A stretch of DNA of 64,000 nucleotides from Kuschelorhynchus macadamiae (lineage: Eukaryota > Arthropoda > Insecta > Coleoptera > Curculionidae). Under the pieces are notes generated by a model, which had not been told where the DNA came from, did no database searches, and worked only from the letters and a program-made list of their open reading frames with translations. The position numbers and the translations under genes are program-made. This document shows positions 50,046 to 62,300 of this stretch, in pieces. Within the stretch, counting starts at the first letter, position 1. Each line of letters starts with the position of its first letter. The stretch covers positions 355,449-419,448 of the forward strand of contig JAUTXW010002186.1 in assembly GCA_030620095.1 (NCBI GenBank), written 5' to 3'.

Positions 50046-52029
50046 TATATTTTGTAGCGCCATTAGAACTTTCCTATGATACAAAATATTTTGAAAATTA
50101 GAACCTGATATGCCCAAGGCGATAGTCAATGTGCTAATACCAACATGGGTATTAAATTCAATATATACCCAAACGTTAATGATATTTTTCTCGGTTTTTC
50201 CATTTTTATGTCTTCAAAACACATGCCGTAAACATATGTACGTAAACTGCACTAAGCGGGGAAAAATTCTCGCGTCGTGAGATCGCCGACTTGGATATCG
50301 AGCTATTGCCATATTTTGAAGACATTCAAAATAAAGAGCAATCCTGTCATACTGCATCAAAATAAAATTTGATTTTTCGTTCCAATATTGTTATTAGACG
50401 TTTTTTTTTCTTTCCATGTCTTGCTCGTACCTATATAGCTAATATGCTCCTAAGAATGAATTATGCCTTTTTTTTATTAAAAGTTGCTTTTAGTGTAACT
50501 TACTTTTTAGCAATTTTCGAATAAATTTTAGAACATAGATCTTGATTTAAGATGTAGGAGAAAACATTAAAAAACATACGGTTTTGAAAAATCTGTTAGA
50601 GTAAATAAAAACTTATACTATTATACAGGATTGGTCATAAAGCCACGGCACACAAAGTTGCATTTTTTGTAATTAATTTTTGATTCAAGCGCAAGATGTA
50701 ATACATTGCCATAGAATGCTAGAAAGTGACAATTTTGAACTATCCTCGGACGCGACGTCAACTTTGCGCGGCCAACTAAGAGCGTAAAATCGTGTTTTGT
50801 AACGCGGTTTTAGAACAATTTCTTTTATAAGCGTATAATTAGTACGGAAATTGTAAATCTGCAATATATGCGCTAATTTCTCTTCTTACCTTCATCATTA
50901 CAGCACCGGAAATCATTATTAAAAGTTCTACTTTGTTTAAAATAATCGCGGGACCGTCTAGAGAGTTCGAACTCGGTAATAAATCGTTTAATAACAGAAC
51001 TGACCTTGTTTTTGAAGCAGAAAGCCCGCGGATGTGCCGGTGCGCTGTGGCATTTTTTCCGTCTAGAAAAAATAAGCTGCGCGATCCGGGTTGACAATAC
51101 TTTGTGTTTTTTCATTTCGCTTTGTTATGTTCCGATCTGGCCTTGTCGTATAGATAGATGAGCATAAATAAGAATGGCCACATACACTGGGTAGGAGGAA
51201 TAAATCTCTTCATTTTTTTTTTCATCTTGGTGGTTATTAACTTTAGATATTCTTAAAAATACCGTAGAAAAAATTATCACGACATTTCGAAGGCATGTGA
51301 TCGAATAGTTCGTAATCTATTTTACGTACTTTTACTTTTTATTGCCTTTCATTGGGTATCATGTATTTCCTAACTATACTTGCTACCTGAAGAAAATTTG
51401 GCATAGTAAATTAAATACAGCGGCGGACTATAATGACGCTGATGACGCTTAAGGTCAAACGAGTTGGGACCTCTCAGGTTGGAGGCTTAGAACAACATTC
51501 ATTCCAACATGCTAATATGACATTTTAAATCGAGAAGCTGTGTTATATGTTTTCCAAACATATTATTTATTTTAAATTTATTAAAATATATATATTTATC
51601 TTTTTATAGCTTAGTGATGTGCTTTTTATAGCACGTCCTCATTTGAGATATTTTAAAACAGTAATCCTATCTTCATTATAAAATTGTTAGAACACTTTAA
51701 GGTGATAATACAGAAATAATAAAAATCTCAGTTTAAATAGATGGTTTCTTCAGTATACCGGGGAATTCAAAAGTAGTTTTTATTTTTTACTTTATAGAGG
51801 ATACCGAGTGTCTATATAAAGTAAGCTATCACTTTTTTAAATAATCTCTCAGAAAGAAAACAAAAAAGATGGAAATGTCATTCCCTTTCGTTATTCAAGT
51901 GTTAAGCAGTCGGGATTTTTTTTTTAATAATTAATACTTGTTTTAATTTTATTTTTCTAGTAATAATAGAAATTTTAGCAAGGAAATCACTATTTATTTT
52001 ATTTTAAAAGTAAAAATGGAGAAGTTATT
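50046..52029. other. intronic, mostly unrecognised
   Basis: 50625-50660 (atacaggattggtcataaag) resembles an element end with no partner found. An 80-codon minus-strand frame at 50873-51115 lies in less AT-rich sequence; I could not identify it. Confidence 0.35.
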
Positions 52030-53330
52030 TATAAAAAGTCGGTAAATTTTCTTTACCAGTAACTTCCCTCGTTATAAATATTTCCTTTTATTAGGAATAT
52101 TGAAGTGTGACCCAATTTGGTTCCGTACATAGTCATTTCATAAGACACATATTGCCTTTTCAATTTTTATTGGGCGACATTTTGTTCCACCATATTGGAT
52201 TCGTACCAATATTCTACCACTATTTTTTGGGCAGAATTTAAAACAAATAAAATAAGTGGTCTTTACACTGATTTTTTGCGACACGCTAAATTCGTTCCAG
52301 TATATTCCTATATTACATTCATGCATATATACATACAATTTTCTGTAAAACTTAAAGATTTTTTTGCGTTGATTTTTTTAAACATTTCATTTAGCCGTCA
52401 ATTTGTTTCGTCCTCTTGAATTCGTACTACAATCTATCTCTTGCTTGCAAAAAATTTAAAGTTAATCACATAAGTAGTTTTTTCAGGCTGATTTTTTAAA
52501 TATTTTATTAGGTCGCCATTTTGTTTTCCTAACTTGGATTTATACCAAATTGTTCCCAGTTAATACCTATGTGTGCTACTGGATATTGGTGCAAAATTTG
52601 AGGTAAACTGGATAATTAGTTATTTAGTAATAATTAACTTCAAGAGGTTCGTGGGTTCGGGAGGGGTTTAAAAGACACAATTATATTCTGTGCAACGTTT
52701 CGTAGATGTATTTCTACTTTATCAAGCACTGAAACCTTTTAGCATCCATGCACCCATATTTTTACCTTCATTGTACAATAATAAATATAAACAGTTCCTC
52801 GACAACACGCAGTGCGCGAGTATTTACAACAGTTTATGTCTCATTCAAGTACGTAAAAACAAAGTTTATATTTATTATTGTACAATGAAGGTAAAAATAT
52901 GGGTGCATGGATGCTAAAAGGTTTCAGTTCTTGATAAAGTAGAAATACATCTACGAAACGTTGCACAGAATATAATTGTGTCTTTTAAACCCCTCTCGAA
53001 CCCACGAACCTCTTGAAGTTAATTTAAAATGGGAGACGAAGTTCACGTCAGGTTTAGTAATAATATTTTTAACGTTTCACTAAGCTGCCATCTTGTTCTG
53101 TCATACTGGATTTTTACGAAAATATTACCAGATCGTCCCCATATGAACCATTTTAATCTTGAATTTGTATCACAATTTTACCAGTTCATCTCTACACAAC
53201 AGTTAATTATTTCCCAAATTTGAAATCAGTCCATTAAGTACTTTTTCGGGTTGAATTTTTAAATATTTTATTAAGTTTATTTGTCCATCTTGGATGCTTA
53301 CCAAAATTTTGTGCAATATTGCAGATACGT
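52030..53330 (+). mobile_element. array-type element, interrupted copy
   Basis: The 5' end is present (aagtcggtaaattttcttta, aacttccctcgttataaata, tgacccaatttggttccg), then degenerate units from about 52165 with starts near 52175, 52395, 52510, 53085 and 53280. The units are interrupted between about 52632 and 53052 by a foldback insertion. The 3' end of the family is not seen here; the copy fades near 53330. Confidence 0.6.
52632..53024. mobile_element. long foldback hairpin insertion
   Basis: The left arm 52632-52792 and right arm 52864-53024 (161 bp each) are near-perfect inverted copies; I see about five mismatches. The spacer is 71 nt. Outer ends read aattaacttcaagagg. The 9-12 bp word tttagtaat(aat) lies at 52623 and again at 53053, and uninterrupted copies of the host repeat have this word once, so it looks like a target duplication with a 28-bp tail on the right. 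Non-coding; transcription would give a long hairpin RNA. Confidence 0.8.
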
Positions 53331-54460
53331 AAGACACAAAAAAGTATTATTCTTTGATTGTCGAGTCCAAGAAAGCGATTGACCTAGTCCTCAGTCCTCG
53401 ACCCATTTATATAGAATAAATCTCTATTGGATTAATCGGCCTTTACCAGGAACTTGTTGAATCTTACATTTGATCAAAGAAAGTGAACGATAAGAAAATT
53501 TATAATATGTATATCATAGATCCTTCTATTTATATTTTTTTGATCAACCGATCCAATTTTCAATTTCTTCCAGACATAGACTTCTCAACTATTTCACACT
53601 CTTTATCTAAAAACTCGTTTACCGAAGCCTTCAAAATGTATTGTTCCTCTGAAACATGAAATCATGTTCGTTTAAGTCGGGCTTGAAAAGACCTTTGAAA
53701 ATAAGATAAGCGGACTCTCTCCAATGGCTTTAATTTATTCCTATAAATGGATTAATTTATTTTCGATATTGTAGCCGTGTTACTTTCTATCCGTATCAAG
53801 ACGATTACTTCATTCACTGAACGTCTGAACAAGATCATTACAGGCGATTCTAATTAGAAGTATTTCAGACTACTTACACTGCAGTACTTACACGTATTTA
53901 AAAAAATAATTTTATTTAAGAAATAAACCACATCAATACTTATATGTAGTAACCCACGTGCCTAGTCGAATATTTTACCCAACACTTTTATATAGTCACT
54001 TCTTAGTATATTAATAAATAATTAAATTTTTTAGTGATCATTTTCGAAAAATTTCATCCGAAAATATAGAGCTTTAAAATGTATTCAAATTAAAATCGTT
54101 AATAAATTATGAAAAATGGAAAATGAGAACACAAGGGAAATTTTAAGAAAAACTAGTGCATCATTAGAGCATTTATAGTGTTATAAAATAGTGGTGGATA
54201 AAAAATTATATACGCAAGGAAGTTGTTTTCCTTGCGAATATAATTTCCTTATTAAAATATCTGTGCTACCATCTTGGGAAAAAAGCTTCATAATTCAGTT
54301 TTTTTCTATTATTTTAATAACGGCTCATTGGTAAAAAAAAAGAAATCCTACACCATAAAACATCTGAAAATATAAAAGGAAGTAAAATACAGAATAGAAA
54401 AAAAATTAAATTCTCTCAAAGGAAGAAACCTGTGACGCATAAAAGGTTGTAGGATATAAC
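53331..54460. other. intronic, nothing recognised
   Basis: No coding or repeat signal recognised. Confidence 0.4.
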
Positions 54461-54465
54461 TTGGA

Positions 54466-54603
54466 ACAAATCATCATCCATAGAAAATTCAAAGAAAAAG
54501 AAACAGAGACCAAATTTCTCAGACTTGTATAGGGCTGCAGCATCGAAAATACGAATGGGCATGATGATGTCCAACCTTCTTAGAGGAAAGGGCACCTAAT
54601 AAA
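54466..54603 (+). pseudogene. LINE ORF2 C-terminal tail
   Basis: The + frame reads NFSDLYRAAASKIRMGMMMS then NLLRGKGT and a stop, followed by aagaagaagaa. I recognise (L/I)YRAA...(M)SNL-GKGT-stop as the terminal residues of a common insect LINE, with the purine-rich tail as its 3' end. Only about 45 codons remain. Confidence 0.45.
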
Positions 54604-54718
54604 GAAGAAGAATACAGTACTGAATTCTGGAGATCAAAACTATGCTAATGTGCCTCGATAAAAAGGTTCTATAGTACTGCGAAATAGACTAGTAATTAGT
54701 AATAGACATCAACACCCA

Positions 54719-54926
54719 TATTCACTAAAGAGGTTTAAATTTAGACCAGCTCTAACTTGACAGTTATAGGTTTAAGATAGCATTTTTAACAATTGAAGAA
54801 ATATTTTTTCTAAATGTCACATTTATAAAATGACTGTGACATGAGCGAAACATAACTGGCGAACTAAGAGGTTTAAGTACCGTGGTAACTAGACCTGGTC
54901 TAACTCTTAAACCTTTTTAGTGAATA
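54719..54926. mobile_element. MITE with tattcactaaa ends (208 bp)
   Basis: The ends tattcactaaagaggtttaa and its inverted counterpart (tttaaacc-like, then tagtgaata) match over about 35 bp. A central hairpin (aatgtcac / gtgacat) is also present. A second partial end, gtattcactaaaa, follows at 54933, probably from a truncated neighbouring copy. Confidence 0.65.
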
Positions 54927-54949
54927 CCCCCCGTATTCACTAAAATACA

Positions 54950-56360
54950 TTTTTCCTGACTCTGCTTGATCAGCCAACACTATTTTATAGTATCATTTCA
55001 GTAATAGCGGTATTAGGCAAACATTGTACAAGAACAGACTCTTAACAATTTTTACGCCCCCCCCCCTCCTACAACCCTAAGTTAAATTTCGTCCTAGTTG
55101 AGGTATGATTTCAAAATTTAGAATCACTAACGAAGTACTACTTTTTTAAGCAAAATATTTTTGAAATATCGGTTGAATTCTGTTTTGGAGTACCATAGTT
55201 AGTGGATGGATCAAAAAAAGATCACTATGAATTATACCAAGTACAAACAATTCTAAGCCAATACCTAGTTGTACCATGAATCCGCCCGCTATGTTAATTG
55301 TTATTGTGAAACTTCAAAACTGTGTTTTCCAGAAACTTTTTTTGTCCAATAGGGTTATAAATCTTAGCTCAATAAAAAGTTTTATCACTTGTACTGTCGA
55401 ATTTGCCAAATAGTAATCATATCTAGCCAAAAAGTACGTCGGATAATTATTTTATCAAGGCAAATTTAATTTATGTTTTGCGTCTTTGAAATATATCACT
55501 TTAAGTTGAAAGTATGTGACGTCAAATACCTCCCTGACGAAGATGTAAAATACAATTTAAAAGTTATAAGACATGAAAAGCATAGGTTCACTTAAACGCA
55601 GTACGACTTCTATGTAAGATTTTAAGGATGCAGTGAAATAAATACGCCCTCCAAGAAATACTGTAAAATATTTGTTAATATTCGTCTTGAAACTGAATTA
55701 TGGGGATTTTTTGACCTATAGTGTAGTCATTTTCCTATAAAATCGCATCATCTAGTCATACTAGTTGTTGTTATATGAAAGGAATTTCAAACAATTTATC
55801 TAAATTGGACATGTTTATGGTCCATAATTTTTTTTATAGAAAGACGATCTCTTTAATATTCAGTTATTCATTAATAAAAAAGAAGATCACTGCTGAAAAG
55901 TTTATATCTAAAATAATTTTATCTTCTTCCTGCTAATTTATGAATGTTCTGAAATTGACGATGCAAAGTTCATAACAACAATTTAAATAAGTTTTGTTTT
56001 TTGAAAACTATCTTCTAACGGCTTCAAACTAGGATTTCTTTCGGTCGCATTCTCTAGAAACCCTGATAAAAAAAATCTGGCGTATTTACCGACGTATACT
56101 CAAAATAATCCACAGAACAGCTCTTATGTTTCCTCTCCATCTCTCTATCCATTTACTTCACATAAAAATAAATTTTTGAGAACCATCTGGATAAGCATTT
56201 GCGCTTGCGATAAAGAGGAAAATTTACGATAGTTGCGACCTATGCTCGAATTCCGGGAAAATGTTATTTTCGATTTCCTGCTATGCCAGAACTGTACGTT
56301 TTTGGCGTCACAAGCGCTATGTTGCCAGATTTTTGTAGTGATGAAGAACTGAAAAATGAT
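54950..56360. other. intronic, nothing recognised
   Basis: A C-homopolymer lies at about 55058-55068. No coding or repeat family recognised. Confidence 0.4.
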
Positions 56361-56364
56361 CTGA

Positions 56365-56474
56365 AAAAATTTCCTTTATTTCTAAACTTTCCTCGTTATA
56401 AATCTGTCCTTTTGTTAGGAATAGTGAATTGTAAACCAATTTAGTTCCGCTCATAGCCATTTTGTTCCGTCGCA
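56365..56474 (+). repeat. array-type element, 5' part before an insertion
   Basis: Has actttcctcgttataaatct, taggaatagtgaa, aatttagttccgc and gccattttgttccgtcg. The unit breaks off at 56474 and resumes at 58159 with ttgaattcgtaccag, so 56475-58149 is an insertion into one element. Confidence 0.6.
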
Positions 56475-57148
56475 TAGAGGGGCCAATCAATATAGAAGAT
56501 GGAAAAAATTATAAAAAATAAATAAGTAAATTTTGATAAAGTCGACAAGTAGGCGCTGGACGCCAGATTAATTGTTATCAGTTGTTGTTATTTGTGACTT
56601 GTTTTGACAGGTCTAAAACTTTATTGCTCGTTGTATCAAAATCACCGGTTTATTATGAAATTAAGATTTAACACTTTAGCAGTTGTGTAGTTGTGCTTAT
56701 AGTTTGAAGTTATAATTTTTATTATAATGGCTAAAAGTGGTACAGATAAGAAAGCAAAAATCATTAGTTATTACTATTTAACCTTAAGACCAAAGACGTG
56801 ACGATTTTTTCTAGTTAACAAGATCCTTTTCATAATTTTTTTAAAAATAATTTTAAAAATCTAGAAATTTGGTTTGTGCCAAATTTTGCCAAAGCTTAGA
56901 AATGTGAATTCTATTAATAATTTAAGGTTTCTTTTTATAATGCAGAAAAGATTAGGTGCCCGTTTTTGCCCCTTTTTAGGTATTTTCAAATTTTTATATA
57001 AGTCATAATTAAGTAAACTGAGTAGGAGTTAGATTAGGTTTTGTTAAAACAAAACACTACTTTTTTGTTTTTAATCTGATTTTAATGAAACCAAAAAGGC
57101 TTAAAAATTCTAAAGTTAGTGTTTTATAAGATAGCGAACTCTGAAAGT

Positions 57149-57446
57149 TCTGCATGGTCTAAAACCTAAAACGCAGCCATCTGATATCATCGAAATTACC
57201 TAGTAATACACAGTGTATGTCAAAAAATTTGAATTTTGCTCAAGAGTAAAATACTTCTTTTTGACAATATTTGAGCATAATTTTTAATTTTATTTAAATT
57301 TTTTTCCATAGCAATTTTCGACATTGTTAAAAAATGAAGGTAATTATTCATAAAAAAATTCATATTTTTTGACAAACCCTGTACATGATTAGGAAATTTC
57401 GATATCGTTTTCGATATACGTTTTCGATTTTAGACCATGCTGAATT
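57149..57446. repeat. inverted repeat split by a MITE
   Basis: 57149-57206 (ctgcatggtctaaaacc, atatcatcgaaattacctag) is matched by the reverse complement of 57384-57446 (cagcatggtctaaaatc, atatcgaaatttcctaat). The MITE at 57209-57381 occupies the centre. Confidence 0.55.
57209..57381. mobile_element. MITE (173 bp), TA target
   Basis: The left end cacagtgtatgtcaaaaaat and the right end reading inward as cagggtttgtcaaaaaatat match over about 32 bp. TA is present on both sides (57207-57208, 57382-57383). Confidence 0.7.
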
Positions 57447-58158
57447 TTGTATAAATAATATCTGTTTTTTGTAAAATTAATAATAAAAAAGTTTCCCATA
57501 TGCTGCGAACACAGTATAAAAATATTAGAAGTTCTTAGTTATGAACATTTCTAACAATAATCGTTATTCCGTAAATTAGTTCTTAACCTTCTTGACTACA
57601 ATATAATTTTTTGTCGCTTGTTGAATAGTTGATTAAATAAGCAAACAATGTTTTATTTTCAGATTTTTGTAATTTGTTTATTTTATTTAATTAACAGTAT
57701 TAAGTTTATTTTTCTACACCCTATATAATAATTTGCTAATATAATATAGTACATTATTAAATTTCAATAAAAGTTACAAGCCATGTTTTTATCACTTTAA
57801 AGAAAATTGAGCTTACCTGCTATAAATACTTTGTATAAACTCTGAATATTGTAGCGTTATTCCAATTAAATATGAACCTACATAGTAAACAAAAAATACA
57901 TCGTTAAAAAATAAGTATGCACTGTTTAATTTCAATGATTTCTTTAAAATCAATAATTTTAGCCATTTTTAAAAGAAATTGTTTAGTCTGTTTTTGATAC
58001 AACCTGTAAAAATGCTTCTGAAGTTTGCCATAACCCTCCATTTTAGGTATTATAACTTGTCTTCTAATATTAAATAAATTTCGTCTGGTTTCTATTGTTG
58101 CGGTTTATATAAATAATATTTTCCAACACTGGATGTAAATGGCCCACTGTGCGTGGTG

Positions 58159-59010
58159 TTGAATTCGTACCAGTTTATTTCTATATCACATTTTTTTTCT
58201 GCAGAATTTGAATTGATTAAGTAGTTTTTTTAGGCTGATTTTTTAAATATTTTATCGGGCCTTCATTTTGTTTTACTATCTTGGATTCGTACCAAAAATG
58301 TCATCAGTTCATTCCTATGGAACACTTGATTTTTGTGCAAAATTTAACGAATCTACAACACATGAACATATTTATAACACATATTATATTATTATAGTGA
58401 TTAATTAGTTTTTTAGTAATACATTTTTAACAGTTCACTAGTCCGCCAGTTTGTTCCGCCCTATTGGATTTTATTAAAATATTACCAAGTCATCCTCATA
58501 CGACCTTTAATTTTTGAACAAAATTTGAAGTCAATCGGGTAAGTAGTTTTTTAGTTGGGCCGCGAACTGTCAGACAGACAGACCAAGGGATTTGAAAAAC
58601 ATATTTTTTTGGCATATAGGGACGCTAAAACGTGAATATGTGTTATACGTGGGAGGATGATTTTTTCACGATTACAAATATTTTTTATATTTGTATATTT
58701 ATTATATTATTTGGCAGCCATGTTGTTCCACCATCTTGAATTCGTATCAAGATTTTACCAGTTCATCTCTATATTACAAATAATTCTTGTACAAAATTTC
58801 AAATCAGGCAACCGCCATTTTGCCTAAAATGTTACCAGGTCATCTACATATGACTCTTAATTTTTAAACAAAATTTGAAGTCAATCGGATAAGTAGTTTT
58901 TTTAGCTATGCCGCGAAGCGAAGAGACAGACAGAATGATGGACACACCTATAGAATTGAGAAAAGTTATTTGGCATTTACAATACTTTTATTTTACTAGG
59001 GAAGTAAATA
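58159..59010 (+). mobile_element. array-type element, remainder with 3' end
   Basis: Units with starts near 58265, 58445, 58715 and 58810, then aagtcaatcggataagtag, gacagacaga, and a 3' end fading to tactagggaagtaaa at about 59008. An internal copy of the 3' signature (acgtgaatatgtgtta ... ttttttcacgattacaaata) at 58630-58680 precedes the last two units, suggesting two tandemly fused elements. Confidence 0.55.
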
Positions 59011-59575
59011 ATAAATACTCCGTTTGAGTACCTTCACGTAGCACCTACATTCATATTACACAAAATGGTTTATAACCGTATTCAATAAAAAATTCGCGCA
59101 ATTCACTTAGTATACAAAACAGGGTTCTTGGACACGGTATTGCCAAGAAAACATCAATGTTCTCATGGTCAGATTCGGTCAGAATAATGGTATGCAGCAA
59201 ACGTTAAGACAATACCACAAAACAATACTAATTTTAGTCTGAAGGCTCAGGGTTTGCGCCGTTAACCCGCGACAGTTTACTATTAGGCACGTTTCGAATA
59301 TTAAACTGTTTGTGCAGACTCAACAAAGGCCTTAAAGCAGCATTGAAAGTTGAACCTGGTTTGAATGATGTCTTTCAGACGTTGGTTGCGAACTTAGCAA
59401 TAAAGTCAAAAAACGTTCAAAAGCAATTTTGAAAAAGGGATTGTTTACAAAGGCACTATTCAAATACCATGTAAATCAATCACATATTTTATTCAATTTC
59501 TCTCGCGAGAACGTCGTGCCAATTGAATAAATATTTCTGAAACCATAGTTTTATTAGGACTTCTTGAATACAAAA
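59011..59575. other. intronic, nothing recognised
   Basis: 59220-59300 is less AT-rich; unidentified. Confidence 0.35.
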
Positions 59576-59589
59576 CTATATTACGGAAA

Positions 59590-60130
59590 TCCGGAATCTT
59601 ACCTTTCATTAGGAATTATAGAGTGTAAACGAAATTAATTCCGCCATAGTCATTTATTAACACCTAAATGCTGTCTTTTCAAACGTTTTTATTGAGCGCC
59701 ATTTTGTTCCACCATATTGGGTTCGTATGTTTTAATGGTTTCTATCTATGTCACATTTGATTTTTGGGCATAGTTTAAAATAAATTGAATAATTACACTG
59801 ATTTTTTTAAGACCGCCATTTTCTTCCATGATGTTGGATTCGTACCAGTTTATCCCTATATCACTTTTAATTTTTATCTATTGAATAAGAAGATAATTTT
59901 TGCATTGACTTTTGAAACATTTTATTTTACCCCCATTTTCTTCCACCGTGTTGAATTCGTACGTTTTACCAGTTAATTTAAAATTAAAATAAATTGAAAA
60001 AATAGTTACACTGATTTTTTAAGACCACGATTTTGATCCTTAATACTGAATTAATTTGAATTTATTTCTCATCACATTTTTTCACTTCTAGGTAACACTT
60101 AATTTTGCGCAAAATTTAACGAATCTACAA
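59590..60130 (+). repeat. array-type element, 5' part
   Basis: Starts ttacctttcattaggaatta, then aattccgccatagtcattt, and units with cattttgttccaccatattg (about 59700), gccattttcttcc (about 59815) and ccattttcttccaccgtgtt (about 59932). A 20-bp word gaatctacaacacatgaaca at 60120 also occurs at 58349 in the neighbouring copy. Confidence 0.55.
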
Positions 60131-60540
60131 CACATGAACATATTTATATTATTATAAATATGTTATTAACTTTATAAAAGTTACTTATACTTTGTACTTA
60201 TACTTTTCTCGATAAAGGGAAAGTTTTATAAGCAGGTAAGTTCCGGGTACTTTGAAATAAATAAGTAAATCTCTTTTAACAGAAAATACAAAACAATTTA
60301 TATAATATGTAGAAAGTTATCATCAAATAACTATATCTATATATAAACTGTTTTATCTATGTGTGATGAAGTCTGTAATGAGGGTTAGGAATTTTCTCTC
60401 CGATTCAAAAATACAAGGGATTAAGCGTAATTCTTTAAGAAGTATATTCTTATAAAAAGAACTTCCTATAATAATGGGTCAGATAATAATTTGTTTCTGT
60501 TTTGATATTAATACTTATTTTCTTACTGAATGTGGAGTGT
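60131..60540. other. intronic, nothing recognised
   Basis: No coding or repeat signal recognised. Confidence 0.4.
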
Positions 60541-60603
60541 GTGAGTGATACTTTTCCGCAAGAGAGTTCATTTGCAAGAACGACGCAAAGCAGAGTTCGG
60601 GCG

Positions 60604-60626
60604 TGCGGAAAAGACACTTCCGCAAG
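60604..60626. repeat. dyad site, left of recombinase relic
   Basis: tgcggaa-aagacac-ttccgcaag: inverted tgcggaa/ttccgca around a short core. A half-site, tacttttccgcaag, lies 42 bp upstream at 60549-60562. Confidence 0.6.
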
Positions 60627-60815
60627 TGTTAGAAACAATATTTTTTCTACAAGCGTAGGAAATAAAACTAATCTGTTTAATAATTATTATGAAAGAAATA
60701 AAATATCTAACAACAAAAAAAAATTAAGGTTTATTACATTTCAACTCACAAAAATAGCAAAAAAGAAGATTAAATTAAAATCCATTACATTTCAACTCAG
60801 AACACATTAATATAG

Positions 60816-61440
60816 TTACTGTTTATTATTTACAACATTTATAGTACGATTACAATTTTTTGCCGTATGCAAATTAATGGCCAAAGTTAACTGACTTTTT
60901 GGCTGAAAATTCCTCCCGTAGATAGAGCTGTATGGGCAATTTGCTAGAAGTAGAGGGTAGGGTATTTCTGAGGTTTGTAGTGGAAGACAATATTTTACTG
61001 ACATTACCTTTTTTAGTTTATTGAATTTTCCAACTATCCATCTGCAACTGCTATTGATTTCCACCCTCCAAGGCGTTTGATGTTATATTATGTTTAATCC
61101 GCAGGTGGCTAACATGGTTGCTGAGGTCCGGTATACTGTTCAGGAGTGTGAAGGGCTAAATAAGAAGCAATCTCCGAAGGCATTTTTAGTTTTAGACTTA
61201 CGTAGACTTGCGTATATTGTATAATAAGTAAATCAACTGTGTCTTCTACGTTGTCGATGCCAATATTTGTTAATTCCTACCTTCGACATGCTCCAGCCAA
61301 CCTATAGATTGTTACCACCTTGATCATCAGGTGCCTTATTGAGAAATCTCCATATTTCTTCTTTGGTGAATAATTTGGATTTTTTTATTTGAATCCAACA
61401 TTTTGCCTGTTCAAGTATGATGTTAATCTTTCGATTTTCA
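60816..61440 (-). pseudogene. tyrosine-recombinase-like relic
   Basis: Minus-strand pieces: IKKSKLFTKEEIWRFLNKAP and DDQ (about 61400-61330; family KPKKSKxFTKEExxxFLxxAPDD), KMPSEIASYLALHTPEQYTG (about 61180-61120), then after stops LGGWKS and VADG-stop-LE (about 61070-61030; family HGGWKSxxVAEGYIEDS), ending NCNRTINVVNN (about 60850-60825). The block order matches the phage-integrase fold proteins found as multicopy genes in many arthropods. The catalytic HCFRR is lost (GPQQPC), the HGGW His is Leu and the Tyr position is a stop, so it is inactive. Confidence 0.62.
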
Positions 61441-61830
61441 ATGTATTTTTAACATTAAATACTTAGTCCAAAAGGTACTTAACTTACAGGTGTTCGATCT
61501 GGATTTTCTTGGTAGATCACACTGATGTTGACTTCGCAGCGTCTAAAACTGCCTGAAGTTCTTCATCGTAATTGCTCGACATTTTACAGATATTAATTGA
61601 CATTTACGCGAATGCAGACAAATCAATATACTTAATACTGCTAATGACAATTACTAAGTTTGATTAAGATTCTTAAAAGCTCTAATTTCAGAAATTTAAA
61701 TATTTGTAAATAAATGAATGTAAGGTTGGTTAGAAGAGATAATTTAGAGAAATTACGATTATTTCTGATGTGTAGAAGCATAAAAATTGCCAAAGAATAA
61801 ATAACATTCATTTAAAATGTCACGCACTAG

Positions 61831-61856
61831 TGCGGAAAAGTACCACTTTCCGCAAG
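61831..61856. repeat. dyad site, right of recombinase relic
   Basis: tgcggaaaagt-acca-ctttccgcaag (split here for reading), the same arms and orientation as 60604-60626. It is preceded by a 12-bp palindrome cgcactagtgcg (61823-61834) that overlaps it. Confidence 0.6.
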
Positions 61857-61859
61857 ATG

Positions 61860-62300
61860 GTGCATGGGGAAAGGAGACAATAACCCTCAATATTAACAAC
61901 ATTTTAATAGTTACTATCTAGTGATATATCATTTCCTAGGGAAAAAACGATAGCATTAGAAGAGGTAAATTTGGGGGGGGGGGCATTCTTAATTTATCGA
62001 AAGAAACTAACTCTTAATATAAAGGTGACATTCAAGGGAATTTTTTAAATCAAATTTTATATTTCAAATCTAGTTTTACATTTAATCTTTACAAGCAAAC
62101 CTTCTTGAGCTATTTTCAAGCTATAATATCGAACATAAAAACATTTTCTGAACAAAAGGAAAATTATGATAAAGCTTTTAAAAACAGATTTCGGATTTTA
62201 TTTTTCACGATTCTTATTGTGTTATAAGCTGTATCTAAGTGCCATAAAGGTTGTTGAAGAGGTTTAGGAATATTTGTTGTTTTTCAGCTATGACTGCGAC
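61860..62300. other. intronic, nothing recognised
   Basis: A G-homopolymer lies at about 61973-61983. Confidence 0.4.

Larger units (their letters stand above)
56475..58149. mobile_element. 1.67-kb insertion with short TIRs, hAT-like ends
   Basis: It interrupts an array-type element. The left end tagaggggccaatcaatat and the reverse complement of the right end (cagtgggccatttacat) agree at most positions, resembling the CAGNGG start of hAT elements. The flanking 8 bp match poorly, so a target duplication is not proven. No transposase is readable; an ATG at 56727 opens only 24 codons. It contains an inverted repeat and a MITE nested within it. Confidence 0.45.

Noticed and set aside
52690..52917. 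75-codon + frame
   Set aside because: It lies across both arms and the loop of the foldback hairpin and is not protein-like.
54933..54950. Second full MITE after 54926
   Set aside because: Only one end (gtattcactaaaa) is present; no inverted partner follows.
60502..60810. 102-codon + frame with a signal-peptide-like start
   Set aside because: It overlaps the dyad sites and runs against the recombinase relic; the hydrophobic start is common by chance in AT-rich DNA.
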